A program made the translations under genes and the position numbers. A stretch of DNA of 64,000 nucleotides. It comes from Bifidobacterium amazonense. Its GTDB lineage: Bacteria; Actinomycetota; Actinomycetes; Actinomycetales; Bifidobacteriaceae. Below are positions 46,966-56,664 of this stretch, piece by piece; the stretch's first letter is position 1, and the number at the start of each line of letters is the position of its first letter. The stretch spans positions 62,001-126,000 of the forward strand of contig NZ_JAFEJT020000001.1 of assembly GCF_018555435.2 (NCBI RefSeq), written 5' to 3'. Below the pieces are notes generated by a model. The model saw nothing but the letters and a program-made list of their open reading frames with translations. It had not been told where the DNA came from and searched no databases.

Positions 46966-48692
46966 GCCAGCAGACAACCACCATGCAGGACGAGGCCGCG
47001 AACCTCGCCGAAATCAAGGATCTGAGCGTCTCGTTCATGACGGACGCCGGTTCCATCAAGGCCATCGACAAGGTCAGCTTCACGATCCCTCGCAAGACCG
47101 TGGTCGGCGTGGTCGGCGAATCCGGTTCCGGCAAGTCCGTCACCGCGCGTTCGATCATCAAGCTGCTGCCGGAGACCGCCACCACGTCGGGCGCGATCTG
47201 GCTGTCCAGCCGCAACGGCTCCGAACGGTTCGAGGCGCTCTCCCTGAGCGGCGAGGACCTGCGCCGCATGCGCGGCTCCGAGGCCGCCATGGTCTTCCAG
47301 GAGCCCAACTCGGTGCTCAACCCGGTCTACACGATCGGCTGGCAGATCGAGGAGGGCCTGCGCGCCCACGGCATGAAGGACAAGAAGGAGCTGCGCGCCA
47401 AGTCCATCGACATCCTCAAAAAGGTCGGCATCCCGGACGCCGAGACGCGCATCGACTACTATCCGCACCAGTTCTCCGGCGGCCAGAAGCAGCGCATCGT
47501 CATCGCGATGGCGCTGGTGCTCAACCCCGGCCTCATCCTCGCCGACGAGCCCACCACGGCGCTCGACGTGACCGTGCAGGCCGAGATCCTCGACCTGCTG
47601 CGCCTGGCGCGCGACGAATTCGACGCGTCGGTGCTCATCATCACGCACAACATGGGCGTGATCGCCGACATCGCCGACCAGGTCGTGGTCATGTACCGCG
47701 GACACGTCGTCGAGCAGGGCGACGTCGAGCAGATCTTCCACCATCCGCAGGATCCGTACACTCGTCGCCTGCTCGCCGCCGTGCCGCGCATCGGTCAGAA
47801 GCTCGTCGTGCGCGACGACAAGGGCGCGCCGATCGAACGCACGGTCGACTGGCGCAAGCAGCCCGTCGCCGTCGAGGCGAAGGGCCTGACCATCACGTAT
47901 CCGGGCCATCTCATGCAGCCTGACTTCGTGGCCGTCGACGGCGTGGACTTCACGATCCACCGTTCCGAAGTGCTCGGCCTCGTGGGCGAGTCCGGTTCCG
48001 GCAAGTCCACCACGGGCCGCGCGATCGCCGGTCTGCAGCGCATCTCCGGCGGCTCGCTCAACGTGCTCGGCGTGGAGATGAACGGCTTCAAGGAGCGCGA
48101 CTTCAAGCCCAAGCGGGCCGACATCGGCTTCGTGTTCCAGGATCCGGGCAGCTCGTTCAACCCGCTGATGACCATCGCGGAGAACGTGGCCGAGCCGCTC
48201 ATCGTGCACCGCAAGTACTCGTCCGTGGCCGACGCGAAGGACTACGTGGGCGACCTGCTCGAAATGGTGCAGCTGCCGCGCGCCTACATGACGCGCTTCC
48301 CGCACGAGCTGTCCGGCGGCCAGCGCCAGCGCGCCTCGCTCGCCCGCGCGCTCGCGCTCAAGCCGAGCCTGCTCATCGCCGACGAGCCGACGAGTGCGCT
48401 CGACGTGTCGGTGCAGGCCAAGGTGCTGGAGCTGTTCAAGAAGCTGCAGGTCGAGATCGGGTTCGCTTGCCTGTTCATCACGCACGATCTGGCCGTGGTC
48501 GACATGCTCGCCGACCGGATCATGGTGATGCACAAGGGCCGCATCGTCGAGCACGGCGAGGCTGACGACATCATGCAGCGGCCGCAGAACCCGTACACGA
48601 AGAAGCTGCTGGCCTCACTGCCGGTGCCGGATCCGCGCGAGCAGCGGATTCACCGCGCGCACCTGCACGAGCTGCTGGAGGCGGAGCGGTAG
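46962..48692 (+). CDS. Fused peptide ABC transporter ATPase (OppD-OppF)
   Basis: A 576-residue protein with two complete ATPase domains, the equivalents of OppD and OppF. Domain 1 has Walker A GESGSGKS, signature SGGQKQR and Walker B LILADEP; domain 2 repeats them (GESGSGKS, SGGQRQR, LLIADEP) after a linker near residues 280-300. Both copies look catalytically intact. The ATG overlaps the upstream permease stop (ATGA). It completes the importer; the operon ends at a bidirectional terminator 43 bases later. Confidence 0.93.
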   Translation: MSQQTTTMQDEAANLAEIKDLSVSFMTDAGSIKAIDKVSFTIPRKTVVGVVGESGSGKSVTARSIIKLLPETATTSGAIWLSSRNGSERFEALSLSGEDLRRMRGSEAAMVFQEPNSVLNPVYTIGWQIEEGLRAHGMKDKKELRAKSIDILKKVGIPDAETRIDYYPHQFSGGQKQRIVIAMALVLNPGLILADEPTTALDVTVQAEILDLLRLARDEFDASVLIITHNMGVIADIADQVVVMYRGHVVEQGDVEQIFHHPQDPYTRRLLAAVPRIGQKLVVRDDKGAPIERTVDWRKQPVAVEAKGLTITYPGHLMQPDFVAVDGVDFTIHRSEVLGLVGESGSGKSTTGRAIAGLQRISGGSLNVLGVEMNGFKERDFKPKRADIGFVFQDPGSSFNPLMTIAENVAEPLIVHRKYSSVADAKDYVGDLLEMVQLPRAYMTRFPHELSGGQRQRASLARALALKPSLLIADEPTSALDVSVQAKVLELFKKLQVEIGFACLFITHDLAVVDMLADRIMVMHKGRIVEHGEADDIMQRPQNPYTKKLLASLPVPDPREQRIHRAHLHELLEAER

Positions 48693-48734
48693 TTCCGCCA
48701 GGTCGTGCCGGCCGAACCGCCGGTCGATACGTCG

Positions 48735-48787
48735 ATATGATGAGGGGGCTCCCTTTCCTTGCCGGAAGGGGAGCCCCCTCATCATAT
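48735..48787. terminator. Long bidirectional terminator after the peptide ABC operon
   Basis: Arms 48735-48758 and 48764-48787 pair over 24 bp with a single G-U pair and a five-base loop. It carries the recurrent GGCTCCC arm and lies between convergent genes. Confidence 0.85.
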
Positions 48788-48848
48788 ATGCGTGACAGCC
48801 ATGTGCATACGTGCGACGGCCGGGATCGCGCCGGCCGCCGCACGTCGG

Positions 48849-49370
48849 TCAGTGCAGTGCGCCTTCGGTGACGAAGAAGGCGTGCGCGTCGCCCCGCCGC
48901 TTGTTCTCGAGGTAGCGGCGGAACAGCGCGAGACGCTCGACGGTGCTCTTGGCGAGCGGCTGGGGGAGCTCGTCGAGATCGAACCAGCCGACGTTGAGGC
49001 TTTCCTCGTCGCCCACGAACGGATCGGCGTTGCCGCCCGGCTTCAGCGCGCACAGGAACGAATGGTCCATGTACATCGTGTTGTCGCCGTTCGCGTACGT
49101 GGTGACCTTGTCGGAGGAGACGACCGCCACCAGATCGGTGACGACCGCGTCCACGCCGGTCTCCTCCTTGATCTCGCGGACCACCGTGTCGGCCGGCTGC
49201 TCGCCCGGCTCGTTGATGCCGTAGACCATCGCCCATTCGCCGGTGTCGGAGCGGCGGCCGAGCAGGATACGGCCCTGGCCGTCCAGCACGCAGCCGGTCA
49301 CTCCCATGAGCCATAAGAGATCATGGCCGATCTTCTTGCGCAGCTCGAGTACGAAGTCCGGAGTAGGCAT
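48849..49370 (-). CDS. NUDIX hydrolase
   Basis: A 173-residue NUDIX-domain pyrophosphatase. The full signature G-x5-E-x7-REUxEExGU is present as GINEPGE then REIKEETGV, with the two metal-binding glutamates intact. Substrate is unknown; candidates are ADP-ribose or modified nucleoside triphosphates. The ATG at 49370 lies 13 bases beyond the stop of the peptidase gene on the same strand, and GAGGG of that stop region acts as its Shine-Dalgarno, so the two are co-transcribed. Confidence 0.87.
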   Translation of the reverse strand: MPTPDFVLELRKKIGHDLLWLMGVTGCVLDGQGRILLGRRSDTGEWAMVYGINEPGEQPADTVVREIKEETGVDAVVTDLVAVVSSDKVTTYANGDNTMYMDHSFLCALKPGGNADPFVGDEESLNVGWFDLDELPQPLAKSTVERLALFRRYLENKRRGDAHAFFVTEGALH

Positions 49371-49383
49371 CGGATCACATCCC

Positions 49384-50985
49384 TCAGTACGCCGGAGCGG
49401 CGGCCGCACGGTCGGCCATCCAGGCCTCGACCTCGTCGATCTGCTTCGGAATGCCGGCGGACAGCCATTCGGGGCCGTGCTCGGTCATGAGCACGTCGTC
49501 CTCGATACGGATGCCGATGCCGCGCATCTCCGGCGGCAGCAGCAGGTCGTTCTTCGCGAAGTACAGGCCCGGCTCGATGGTGAAGATCATGCCCGGCGTG
49601 ATCTTCGCGCCCTGATACGACTCGTAGCGGGCCTGCGCGCAGTCGTGCACGTCAAGGCCGAGGTGATGGGCTACGCCGCAGGCGAGCCAACGGCGGTGCT
49701 GTTGGCCTTCGGGGGAGAGGGACTCCTCCACGCCGACCGGGAGGATCCCCCACTCGTGCAGGCGCTCGGCGATCACGCGCATGCAGGCGTGATGGATGTC
49801 GGAATAGGTCGCGCCCGGCTTGGCCGCCTCGAAACCGGCCTGCTGGGAGTCGAGCACCGCCTGGTACAGGCGCTTCTGCAGATCGGTGAACCTGCCGCCG
49901 ACCGGGAACGTACGCGTGATGTCGGCCGTGTACAGGCTGTTGACCTCGACGCCCGCGTCGATGAGCAGCATGTCGCCCTGACGCACCACGCCCGTGTTGC
50001 GCATCCAGTGCAGGATCGGCGCATGCTCGCCCGACGCGATGATCGTGTCGTAGCCCAGGCCGTTGCCCTCCTCGCGTGCGTTCGAATTGAACGCGCCTTC
50101 CAGCATGCGCTCCGAACGCGGCTGGTCGACGACCTTCGGCAGCGTCGTCAGGATCCGGTCGAAACCGTCCTTGGTCGCGGCGATCGCCTTGCGCATCTCG
50201 CCGATCTCATAGGAGTCCTTGATCATGCGGGCCTCGGCGGAGAACTCGTGCAGCTTGTCGTCGGCCGCGGAATTCGCGTCCGGATCGGCGAAGCCGTTCG
50301 CCTCACGCACCGACTCGACCATCGACGTGACCTGCGGGTCGGCGTCGGCGATCACGCGCACGCGCACGGCGCCCGCCTCCGAACCGACGTCCTTGCCGAG
50401 CGCGTCCGCAAGCTGCGCGATGTCGTGCGTCTCCAGACCGGTCATCGCGGCCAGCTCCTTGAGTCCGGCGCGCGGACCCACCCAGTACTCGCCGTAATGC
50501 GGGTCGCGGTAGTAGTCCTCGGTCGAATTGTCGGCGCGCGGCGCCACGAACAGTTCGGCCGTATGCGTCTTGCCGGCCTTGGCCTCCTCGGAATCCGGGT
50601 CGACCGGGTTGAGCACGAGCACGGCGCCCGCCTCGTAGTCCTCGCCGAGACCCGTGTAGTAGGCGAACGACGTGTCCGGACGGAACATGTAGTCGCAGTC
50701 GTTGTTGCGCACCTTCGGCTGGCCCGCCGGGATTACCAGGCGCTCGCCCGGGAACGCCCTGCCGAGCGCCTCGAGGCGCGCCGGCGTGAACTTCGAGGAC
50801 TCGAGCGGTTCGACGGCCGGCTCCTGGTTGTCCCAGCCGGTCGTCATGAACTCCTTGAACGAGCCGCTGTTCGGACGCAGCGAACGGTTGTTCACACGGT
50901 CGCTCATCGGCTGGTCCGGACCGGGCGCGGACTTGCTCTCCTCGGCCTCGTACTCCTTGTCCTTTTCGGTGATGACTTCGCTCAT
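49384..50985 (-). CDS. pepP: Xaa-Pro aminopeptidase (M24B)
   Basis: A 533-residue cytosolic metallopeptidase that releases N-terminal residues preceding proline. It has an N-terminal aminopeptidase-P domain (NNDCDYMFRPDTSFAYYTGL near residues 85-105) and a C-terminal pita-bread domain with metal ligands in LLIDAGVEVNSLYTADITRTFP (two Asp), GVAHHLGLDVHD (His) and FTIEPGLYF and RIEDDVLMTEHG (two Glu). ATG 50985 was chosen because AAGGGAG lies 8 bases upstream, too close to an in-frame GTG at 50991. Bifidobacteria use such enzymes on proline-rich casein peptides. It heads a two-gene unit with the NUDIX gene. Confidence 0.92.
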   Translation of the reverse strand: MSEVITEKDKEYEAEESKSAPGPDQPMSDRVNNRSLRPNSGSFKEFMTTGWDNQEPAVEPLESSKFTPARLEALGRAFPGERLVIPAGQPKVRNNDCDYMFRPDTSFAYYTGLGEDYEAGAVLVLNPVDPDSEEAKAGKTHTAELFVAPRADNSTEDYYRDPHYGEYWVGPRAGLKELAAMTGLETHDIAQLADALGKDVGSEAGAVRVRVIADADPQVTSMVESVREANGFADPDANSAADDKLHEFSAEARMIKDSYEIGEMRKAIAATKDGFDRILTTLPKVVDQPRSERMLEGAFNSNAREEGNGLGYDTIIASGEHAPILHWMRNTGVVRQGDMLLIDAGVEVNSLYTADITRTFPVGGRFTDLQKRLYQAVLDSQQAGFEAAKPGATYSDIHHACMRVIAERLHEWGILPVGVEESLSPEGQQHRRWLACGVAHHLGLDVHDCAQARYESYQGAKITPGMIFTIEPGLYFAKNDLLLPPEMRGIGIRIEDDVLMTEHGPEWLSAGIPKQIDEVEAWMADRAAAAPAY

Positions 50986-51026
50986 CGGCACTCCCTTGAT
51001 GCAAAGGATCGATTGTTACCGCTCCC

Positions 51027-51092
51027 ATCCTAGTTCGTCCTCGGCGCACTCGGGACCACGGCCGTGCCGTACGGCCATGGGGCCGCTAGAAT
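51027..51092. promoter_or_regulatory. Divergent promoters of pepP and folC
   Basis: A minus-strand -10 TAGGAT (51032-51027) serves pepP and a plus-strand -10 TAGAAT (51087-51092) serves folC. Clear -35 boxes are not seen. Confidence 0.5.
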
Positions 51093-51183
51093 GGAGTGGT
51101 TTGAGCCGGGACCGGCCGCACAACATCACACACCGCCCGGTCCGCCGACCGATACGACCAAGCAGAACGAGGGTAAGCCAAGC

Positions 51184-52800
51184 ATGTCATTCGAGCATCC
51201 GAACCGCAACAACGAGACCATGCGCGAGGTGGAGCGCGACATCATGAACCGTCCGCCGGAGCACAACGTCACGAATCTGGATCTCGACCGGATGAACCTG
51301 ATCCTCGACCTGTTCGGCCACCCCGAGGAGTCGTTCCGCGTCATCCACGTCACCGGCACGAACGGCAAGGGATCCACCGCGCGCATGGCCGAGGCGATCT
51401 GCCGCGCGTACGGCATGCGCACCGGCCTGTACACCTCGCCGCATCTCGAACGCATCAACGAGCGCATCGCCATCGACGGCCAGGAGCTGTCCGACGACGA
51501 CTTCATCGACACGTGGGACCAGGTCAGGGACCTCGTGGCGCTCGTGGACGCGAAGATGGAGGAGCAGGGCAAGCCGAAGATGAGCTTCTTCGAAGTGCTC
51601 ACCGCCATGGCCATCTGGAAGTTCGCCGACGCGCCGGTCGACGTGGCGATCGTCGAGGTCGGCATGGGCGGCCTGCAGGACGCCACCAACGTGCTCGACG
51701 CCGACGCGGCGATCATCGGCCCGGTCGACATGGACCACATGCAGTGGCTCGGCGGCACCGTCGAGAAGATCGCCGAACAGAAGGCCGGCATCATCAAGCC
51801 CGGCTGCACCGCGGTCATCGGCGCCCAGCCGCACGAGGACGAGGTGATGCCCATCCTCGAGGAGGCCGCGCGCCGCAACGACGCCACGCTCGTGCGCGAC
51901 GGCTACGAGATGGAGGTCGTCTCGCGCGCCCCCGCCGTCGGCGGCCAGGTCGCCACGCTCGTCACCCCGCGCGGCCGCTACGAGGAGGTCCCGATCGCCA
52001 AGTTCGGCGAACATCAGGCGCACAACGCGCTCGCCGCGCTCGCCGCCGCCGAGGTCGTCCTGCCCGTCTCCGGCGTGCTCGACGGCGACCTGGTCGGCGA
52101 GGCGTTGAGCGGGGTCAAGGTGCCGGGCCGCATCGAACAGGTGCGCACCTCGCCGACCATCATCGTCGACGGCGGCCACAACGTGAACGCGGCCGAGGCG
52201 CTGCGCGCGGCCATCGAGGAAAGCTACGACTTCAACCAGCTCGTCGGCGTGATCGCCATGATGGGCGACAAGCAGGTCGAGGAGTATCTCGGCGTGCTCG
52301 AGCCGATCCTCGACAAGGTGGTCGTCACCGAAAACTCGTGGCGCGAGCGCGTCATGCCCGCCGAGGAGCTTGAAAAGGTCGCCGTGCGCGTGTTCGGCCG
52401 CGACCGCGTCACGCGCGAGGACGCGCTGCCCGACGCGATCCAGAAGGCCGTCGACATGGTCGACTCCGAGGACGAGACCGGCGTCGGCTACGGCCGCGGC
52501 GTGCTCATCTGCGGCAGCTTCGTGACCGCCGGCGACGCGCGCGTCCTGCTCAAGGAGCGTATGAACCCGGATCTGGCCAAGCCGAAGCATGAGCGCGTCG
52601 AACCGAACCTCGGCGGGGACGCGAAGACGACGGCCGGCGAATCCGATGCGATCGACCAGGACGCCGCCGACCGCGATTTCGAAACGGACGCGAACCCGGA
52701 CTTCGACAACGACGACTTCGGCGATTTCGGTCTGAACAAGATCGCACGCGAGGCCGCGGAGGACGACGAAGCGCACGACGACGGCCAGGACGCCGAATAG
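51184..52800 (+). CDS. folC: Folylpolyglutamate/dihydrofolate synthase with acidic tail
   Basis: A 538-residue Mur-ligase-fold enzyme that adds glutamate to folates. The P-loop VTGTNGKGSTARM lies near residues 58-70, followed by TGLYTSPHLERINERI, the magnesium-binding EVGMGGLQDATNV segment and the DGGHNVNAAEAL motif of the C-terminal domain. ATG 51184 was chosen because it lies close to GAGGGTAAG and the frame upstream has no conserved content. Odd feature: after residue 470 or so comes an Asp/Glu-rich, apparently disordered tail of about 60 residues, absent from typical FolC. It is followed by smc on the same strand, 106 bases later. Confidence 0.92.
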   Translation: MSFEHPNRNNETMREVERDIMNRPPEHNVTNLDLDRMNLILDLFGHPEESFRVIHVTGTNGKGSTARMAEAICRAYGMRTGLYTSPHLERINERIAIDGQELSDDDFIDTWDQVRDLVALVDAKMEEQGKPKMSFFEVLTAMAIWKFADAPVDVAIVEVGMGGLQDATNVLDADAAIIGPVDMDHMQWLGGTVEKIAEQKAGIIKPGCTAVIGAQPHEDEVMPILEEAARRNDATLVRDGYEMEVVSRAPAVGGQVATLVTPRGRYEEVPIAKFGEHQAHNALAALAAAEVVLPVSGVLDGDLVGEALSGVKVPGRIEQVRTSPTIIVDGGHNVNAAEALRAAIEESYDFNQLVGVIAMMGDKQVEEYLGVLEPILDKVVVTENSWRERVMPAEELEKVAVRVFGRDRVTREDALPDAIQKAVDMVDSEDETGVGYGRGVLICGSFVTAGDARVLLKERMNPDLAKPKHERVEPNLGGDAKTTAGESDAIDQDAADRDFETDANPDFDNDDFGDFGLNKIAREAAEDDEAHDDGQDAE

Positions 52801-52906
52801 CGGCGTCCGCCGCGTGCGCAGGCGCCGCAAGCCGGCTCCGGAACGGCCGCGCGGCAGACCGTGACAGACCACAATAGATCTCAGACAGGCAGCAACCAGC
52901 ACAAGC

Positions 52907-55900
52907 ATGTATCTCAAGGAACTGACCCTGCGCGGCTTCAAATCGTTCGCTTCGGCGACCACGCTGCGCTTCGAGCCGGGCATCACCGCCGTGGTGGGGC
53001 CGAACGGCTCGGGAAAATCGAACATCGTCGACGCGCTCGCCTGGGTGATGGGCGAACAGGGCGCGCGCAACCTGCGCGGCACCTCCATGGAGGACGTGAT
53101 CTTCGCCGGCACGTCGTCGCGCCCCGCGCTCGGCCGCGCGCAGGTCTCGCTGACCATCGACAACACCGACCACGCGCTCGACATCGACTATACGGAAGTC
53201 ACGATCTCACGCACGATCTTCCGCAACGGCGGATCCGAATACGCGATCAACGGCAGTCCGTGCCGGCTGCTCGACATCCAGGAGCTCCTGAGCGACACCG
53301 GCCTCGGCCAGCAGATGCACGTCATCGTCGGCCAGGGCCGTCTCGACCAGATCCTGCGGGCCGATCCGAGCGGCCACCGCGCGTTCATCGAGGAGGCCGC
53401 CGGCATCCTCAAGCACCGCAAACGCAAGGAGCGCGCGCTGCGCAAACTCGCCAATACGGAAACCAACCTGTCCCGGCTTGACGACCTGCTTGCGGAGATC
53501 CACCGCCAGCTCGGCCCGCTCGGCCGCCAGGCGCGCGTCTCCCGGCGCGCCGACGCGATCCAGGTGACCCTGCGCGACGCGCGCTCGCGACTGTACGCCG
53601 ACGACGCAACACGCGCGATGACGAACCGCGACGCCGCCCGGAGCGAGCTTGCGGCCGTACGCGGCGAACTCAACGGCCTGCGCCGCGACCTCGCCCATGC
53701 CAAGGTGCGCATCGAACAGGTCGAAACGGCCAGCGCACAGGCGTCCCCGGCCATCGCCCAAGCCAGCCGGCAGTGGCAGGAACTGTCCGAAGCACGCGAA
53801 CGGCTGCGCTCGCTCGCCTCCATCGCCGCGGAACGCGAACGATCGCTGCTGGCACAGGTGACCAACGATTTCGGCGACGATCCGGGCCTGCTCGAACACC
53901 GCGCGCAGGAGATGGACGACCAGACCATGCGGCAGCGCGAGCTTGAACGCAACGCCCGGGCCTCGCTTGACCAGGCCACGGAACGTCGCGCCGACGACGA
54001 ACGCCGGCTCGCCTCGCTCCGGCAGACGATCGGCGAACTGCGACGCACCACGCAGCAGCGCGACGCGAACATCGCCAGACTGCGCGAAATGATCGCACGA
54101 GAGGAATCCGCCGTGCAGCTGGCAGCCAGCCGCACCCGCGACTTCACCGAACAGCGGGCCTCGCTCGACCGGCAGCTCAAGGAGGCCGCCGCGCAGCGCG
54201 ACGCGTTGGAGCACGCCGCCGACGCCGCCGCGGCCGACGACGGCACCGCCGCACTCGACGAGGCCCGGCGGCGGCTCGCCACGGCGCAGGAGACGCTCAA
54301 CGCCGTCCAGGAACGCCAACGCGACGTCAACGGGCGCATCATCTCGCTCAAGGCCAAGGCCGAGGCGCTCGCCGACACGCTCGACAACCGCAACGCGTCC
54401 GGTGCGCTCGAACGCGACGCCGACGTTGACGCGATGGGCCGTCTCACTGACTTCATCCGCGTGGCCGACGGCTGGGAGGACGCCGTGGCGCGCGCACTCG
54501 ACGTGTTCGCCGGTGCGATCGTCGTGCCCTCGCGAGGCAATCTCGCGCACGCGCTCGACCGCGCCCGCGAGGACCGTCTCGGCAAGGCCGTCGTGCTCAC
54601 GCCGGTCGACGGCGGACCGACGCCGGACGAAACGGCCGCCGCGACCGACGACGAGCGGGAGCGCATGTGCGCCTCACACCTGATCGCCGCGAACCCCGAC
54701 GCGCAGGACGCCGAACAGGCGGCCGGCGTGGCGCGCGCCGTGCGAGTCCTGCTCGCCGACGTGGCCGCCGTCGACACGCTCGACGAGGCGATCGCGGCCG
54801 TCACCCACGATCCGGACGCGGCCGGCGACCCGAACAGCCTGAACGCGGGGGAGGAGCCGCGCTTCGCGCAGGCCGTCACCAAGGCCGGCGAAATCGTCAA
54901 CGCGGTGGGCGCGGTGGGCGGCTCGTCCCTGTCGCAAAGCGACCTGTCGCTGGCCGCACGGCGCGACAAGGCGCTCCAGCAGGTACGCGAACTGAGCGAA
55001 CAGGCCGAAGTCCTCGGCGCCGACGTCGAACGGGCGCAGACCGAGCGGGACAGGTTGCGGCTCGCCGTCGAACAGGCATCCGCCGCATGCACCGAACATC
55101 GCGTCAAAGCACGGCAGGCCGCCGAATCACTGCAGGCCGCCGCAGGACGTGCGGCCGGACTCGAACGCCAGCTGTGCGAGCTCGACAACCGTCTCGCCGC
55201 GGCCAAGGACGACGGCGAAACGCATCGGATCAAAGTCGACGACCTGAACCGCGCGCTCGTCGCGGCGCAATCATCCGCGGACGGCACCGCCGACTCCGAT
55301 GAGCTCGACGCGCGCGAACACGAACTCGAAGCCTCGCTCGACGTGACGCGCGAACACGAGGTCGCGGCCAAGATCGCATGGACCGAGGCGCAGCGCAAGG
55401 CCGAATCGTTCGAACGACAGGCCGGACTGCTTCACGACCAGGCCAAGCAGACCGCAGCCCGACGCGAGCGCATCGCGCAGGAGAACGAACGCCGAAGCGC
55501 GCAGGCCGCACACGCCGGCCGCGTGGCCGCCGACGCGCTCGCCGTGGCCGATCTGGCCGGTCGGGCCGCCGATGACGCGGCCGGGCGCCGCGACAAGCTG
55601 CAGGCGGCCGCCGCCAGCCATGACGAGGAGCTGAAATCGCTGCGCGCCACGCGCGACGAGCTCGAGCCGAAGGTCACCGACCTGACCGCGCGCGAGCATG
55701 TGCTCGACGTGAACCGGGAACGGTACGCCGCCGAATGCGAGCAGATCGAACGGCGCGTGGCCGACGAGCTGGGCAGCGGCCTCGACGAGCTGATCCGCGA
55801 CTACGGTCCCGACGTGCCCGTGCCGGTGCTCGACGACGCCGGACGCCCTGTGCCGGAGGGGGAGCGGGCCGGGGACCCGACTGCTGAGCATACGGCCGCG

Positions 55901-56617
55901 CGCACGGATGACGCAGGCGAGCCTTCCGGGTTCCGAACCGTGCCCTACGTGCGCGACGAGCAGGTCGCACGGCTCGAGAAGGCGAAACGCGATCTGGCCG
56001 CCCTGGGCAAGGTCAATCCGCTGGCCACCGAGGAATACGAGGCTCTTGAGGCGCGTAACCGTTATCTCAAAGGGCAGCGCGACGACGTCGCCAAGTCGCG
56101 CGACGATCTCATGCAGCTCATCCGCGACCTCGACGGGACGATGGTCGACGTGTTCCGCAGCGCGTTCGAGGACACGGCCGCCGCGTTCGAGCAGGTGTTC
56201 GCCACGCTGTTCCCGGGCGGTACCGGCCGTTTGCGGCTCGAAAACCCCTCGGACATGCTCTCCACCGGCGTGATCGTCGAGGCGAGCCCGGCCGGCAAGC
56301 GCGTCAAGCAGCTGAGCCTCCTGTCCGGCGGCGAACGGTCGCTCACGGCGCTCGCGCTGCTGTTCGCGATCTTCACCGCGCGGCCCAGCCCGTTCTACGT
56401 GATGGACGAGGTCGAGGCGGCGCTTGACGACGTGAACCTGACCCGTCTGCTCAATGCGCTCGATGAGCTGCGCGCGCACGCCCAGCTCATCGTCATCACG
56501 CACCAGCAGCGCACCATGTCGATCGCCGATGCGCTGTACGGCGTGACCATGCGCGCCGACGGCGTGACGGCCGTCGTCTCGCAGAGGCTCGAACGCGAAA
56601 CGCAGGACGCGGACTGA
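52907..56617 (+). CDS. smc: Chromosome segregation protein SMC
   Basis: A 1236-residue SMC ATPase that organises and separates the chromosome. It has Walker A GPNGSGKSNIVDAL near residue 32, the Q-loop region (LRGTSMEDVIFAGT), long heptad coils to about residue 500, a hinge near 505-670, a second coil, and the C-terminal signature LSGGERSLTALALLF with Walker B FYVMDEVEAALDD. Length is normal for actinobacteria. An Asp/Glu/Pro-rich insertion lies near residues 975-1010 at the end of the second coil. The start has no strong Shine-Dalgarno. The partners ScpA and ScpB are not in this window. Confidence 0.96.
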   Translation: MYLKELTLRGFKSFASATTLRFEPGITAVVGPNGSGKSNIVDALAWVMGEQGARNLRGTSMEDVIFAGTSSRPALGRAQVSLTIDNTDHALDIDYTEVTISRTIFRNGGSEYAINGSPCRLLDIQELLSDTGLGQQMHVIVGQGRLDQILRADPSGHRAFIEEAAGILKHRKRKERALRKLANTETNLSRLDDLLAEIHRQLGPLGRQARVSRRADAIQVTLRDARSRLYADDATRAMTNRDAARSELAAVRGELNGLRRDLAHAKVRIEQVETASAQASPAIAQASRQWQELSEARERLRSLASIAAERERSLLAQVTNDFGDDPGLLEHRAQEMDDQTMRQRELERNARASLDQATERRADDERRLASLRQTIGELRRTTQQRDANIARLREMIAREESAVQLAASRTRDFTEQRASLDRQLKEAAAQRDALEHAADAAAADDGTAALDEARRRLATAQETLNAVQERQRDVNGRIISLKAKAEALADTLDNRNASGALERDADVDAMGRLTDFIRVADGWEDAVARALDVFAGAIVVPSRGNLAHALDRAREDRLGKAVVLTPVDGGPTPDETAAATDDERERMCASHLIAANPDAQDAEQAAGVARAVRVLLADVAAVDTLDEAIAAVTHDPDAAGDPNSLNAGEEPRFAQAVTKAGEIVNAVGAVGGSSLSQSDLSLAARRDKALQQVRELSEQAEVLGADVERAQTERDRLRLAVEQASAACTEHRVKARQAAESLQAAAGRAAGLERQLCELDNRLAAAKDDGETHRIKVDDLNRALVAAQSSADGTADSDELDAREHELEASLDVTREHEVAAKIAWTEAQRKAESFERQAGLLHDQAKQTAARRERIAQENERRSAQAAHAGRVAADALAVADLAGRAADDAAGRRDKLQAAAASHDEELKSLRATRDELEPKVTDLTAREHVLDVNRERYAAECEQIERRVADELGSGLDELIRDYGPDVPVPVLDDAGRPVPEGERAGDPTAEHTAARTDDAGEPSGFRTVPYVRDEQVARLEKAKRDLAALGKVNPLATEEYEALEARNRYLKGQRDDVAKSRDDLMQLIRDLDGTMVDVFRSAFEDTAAAFEQVFATLFPGGTGRLRLENPSDMLSTGVIVEASPAGKRVKQLSLLSGGERSLTALALLFAIFTARPSPFYVMDEVEAALDDVNLTRLLNALDELRAHAQLIVITHQQRTMSIADALYGVTMRADGVTAVVSQRLERETQDAD

Positions 56618-56618
56618 C

Positions 56619-56658
56619 GCAGAGGCCCTCTCCGGCTTCCGTCGGGGAGGGCCTCTGC
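56619..56658. terminator. Bidirectional hairpin between smc and the FemAB-like gene
   Basis: Arms 56619-56633 and 56644-56658 pair over 15 bp with one G-U pair. It begins two bases after the smc stop and lies between convergent genes. Confidence 0.78.
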
Positions 56659-56664
56659 CGTCGC

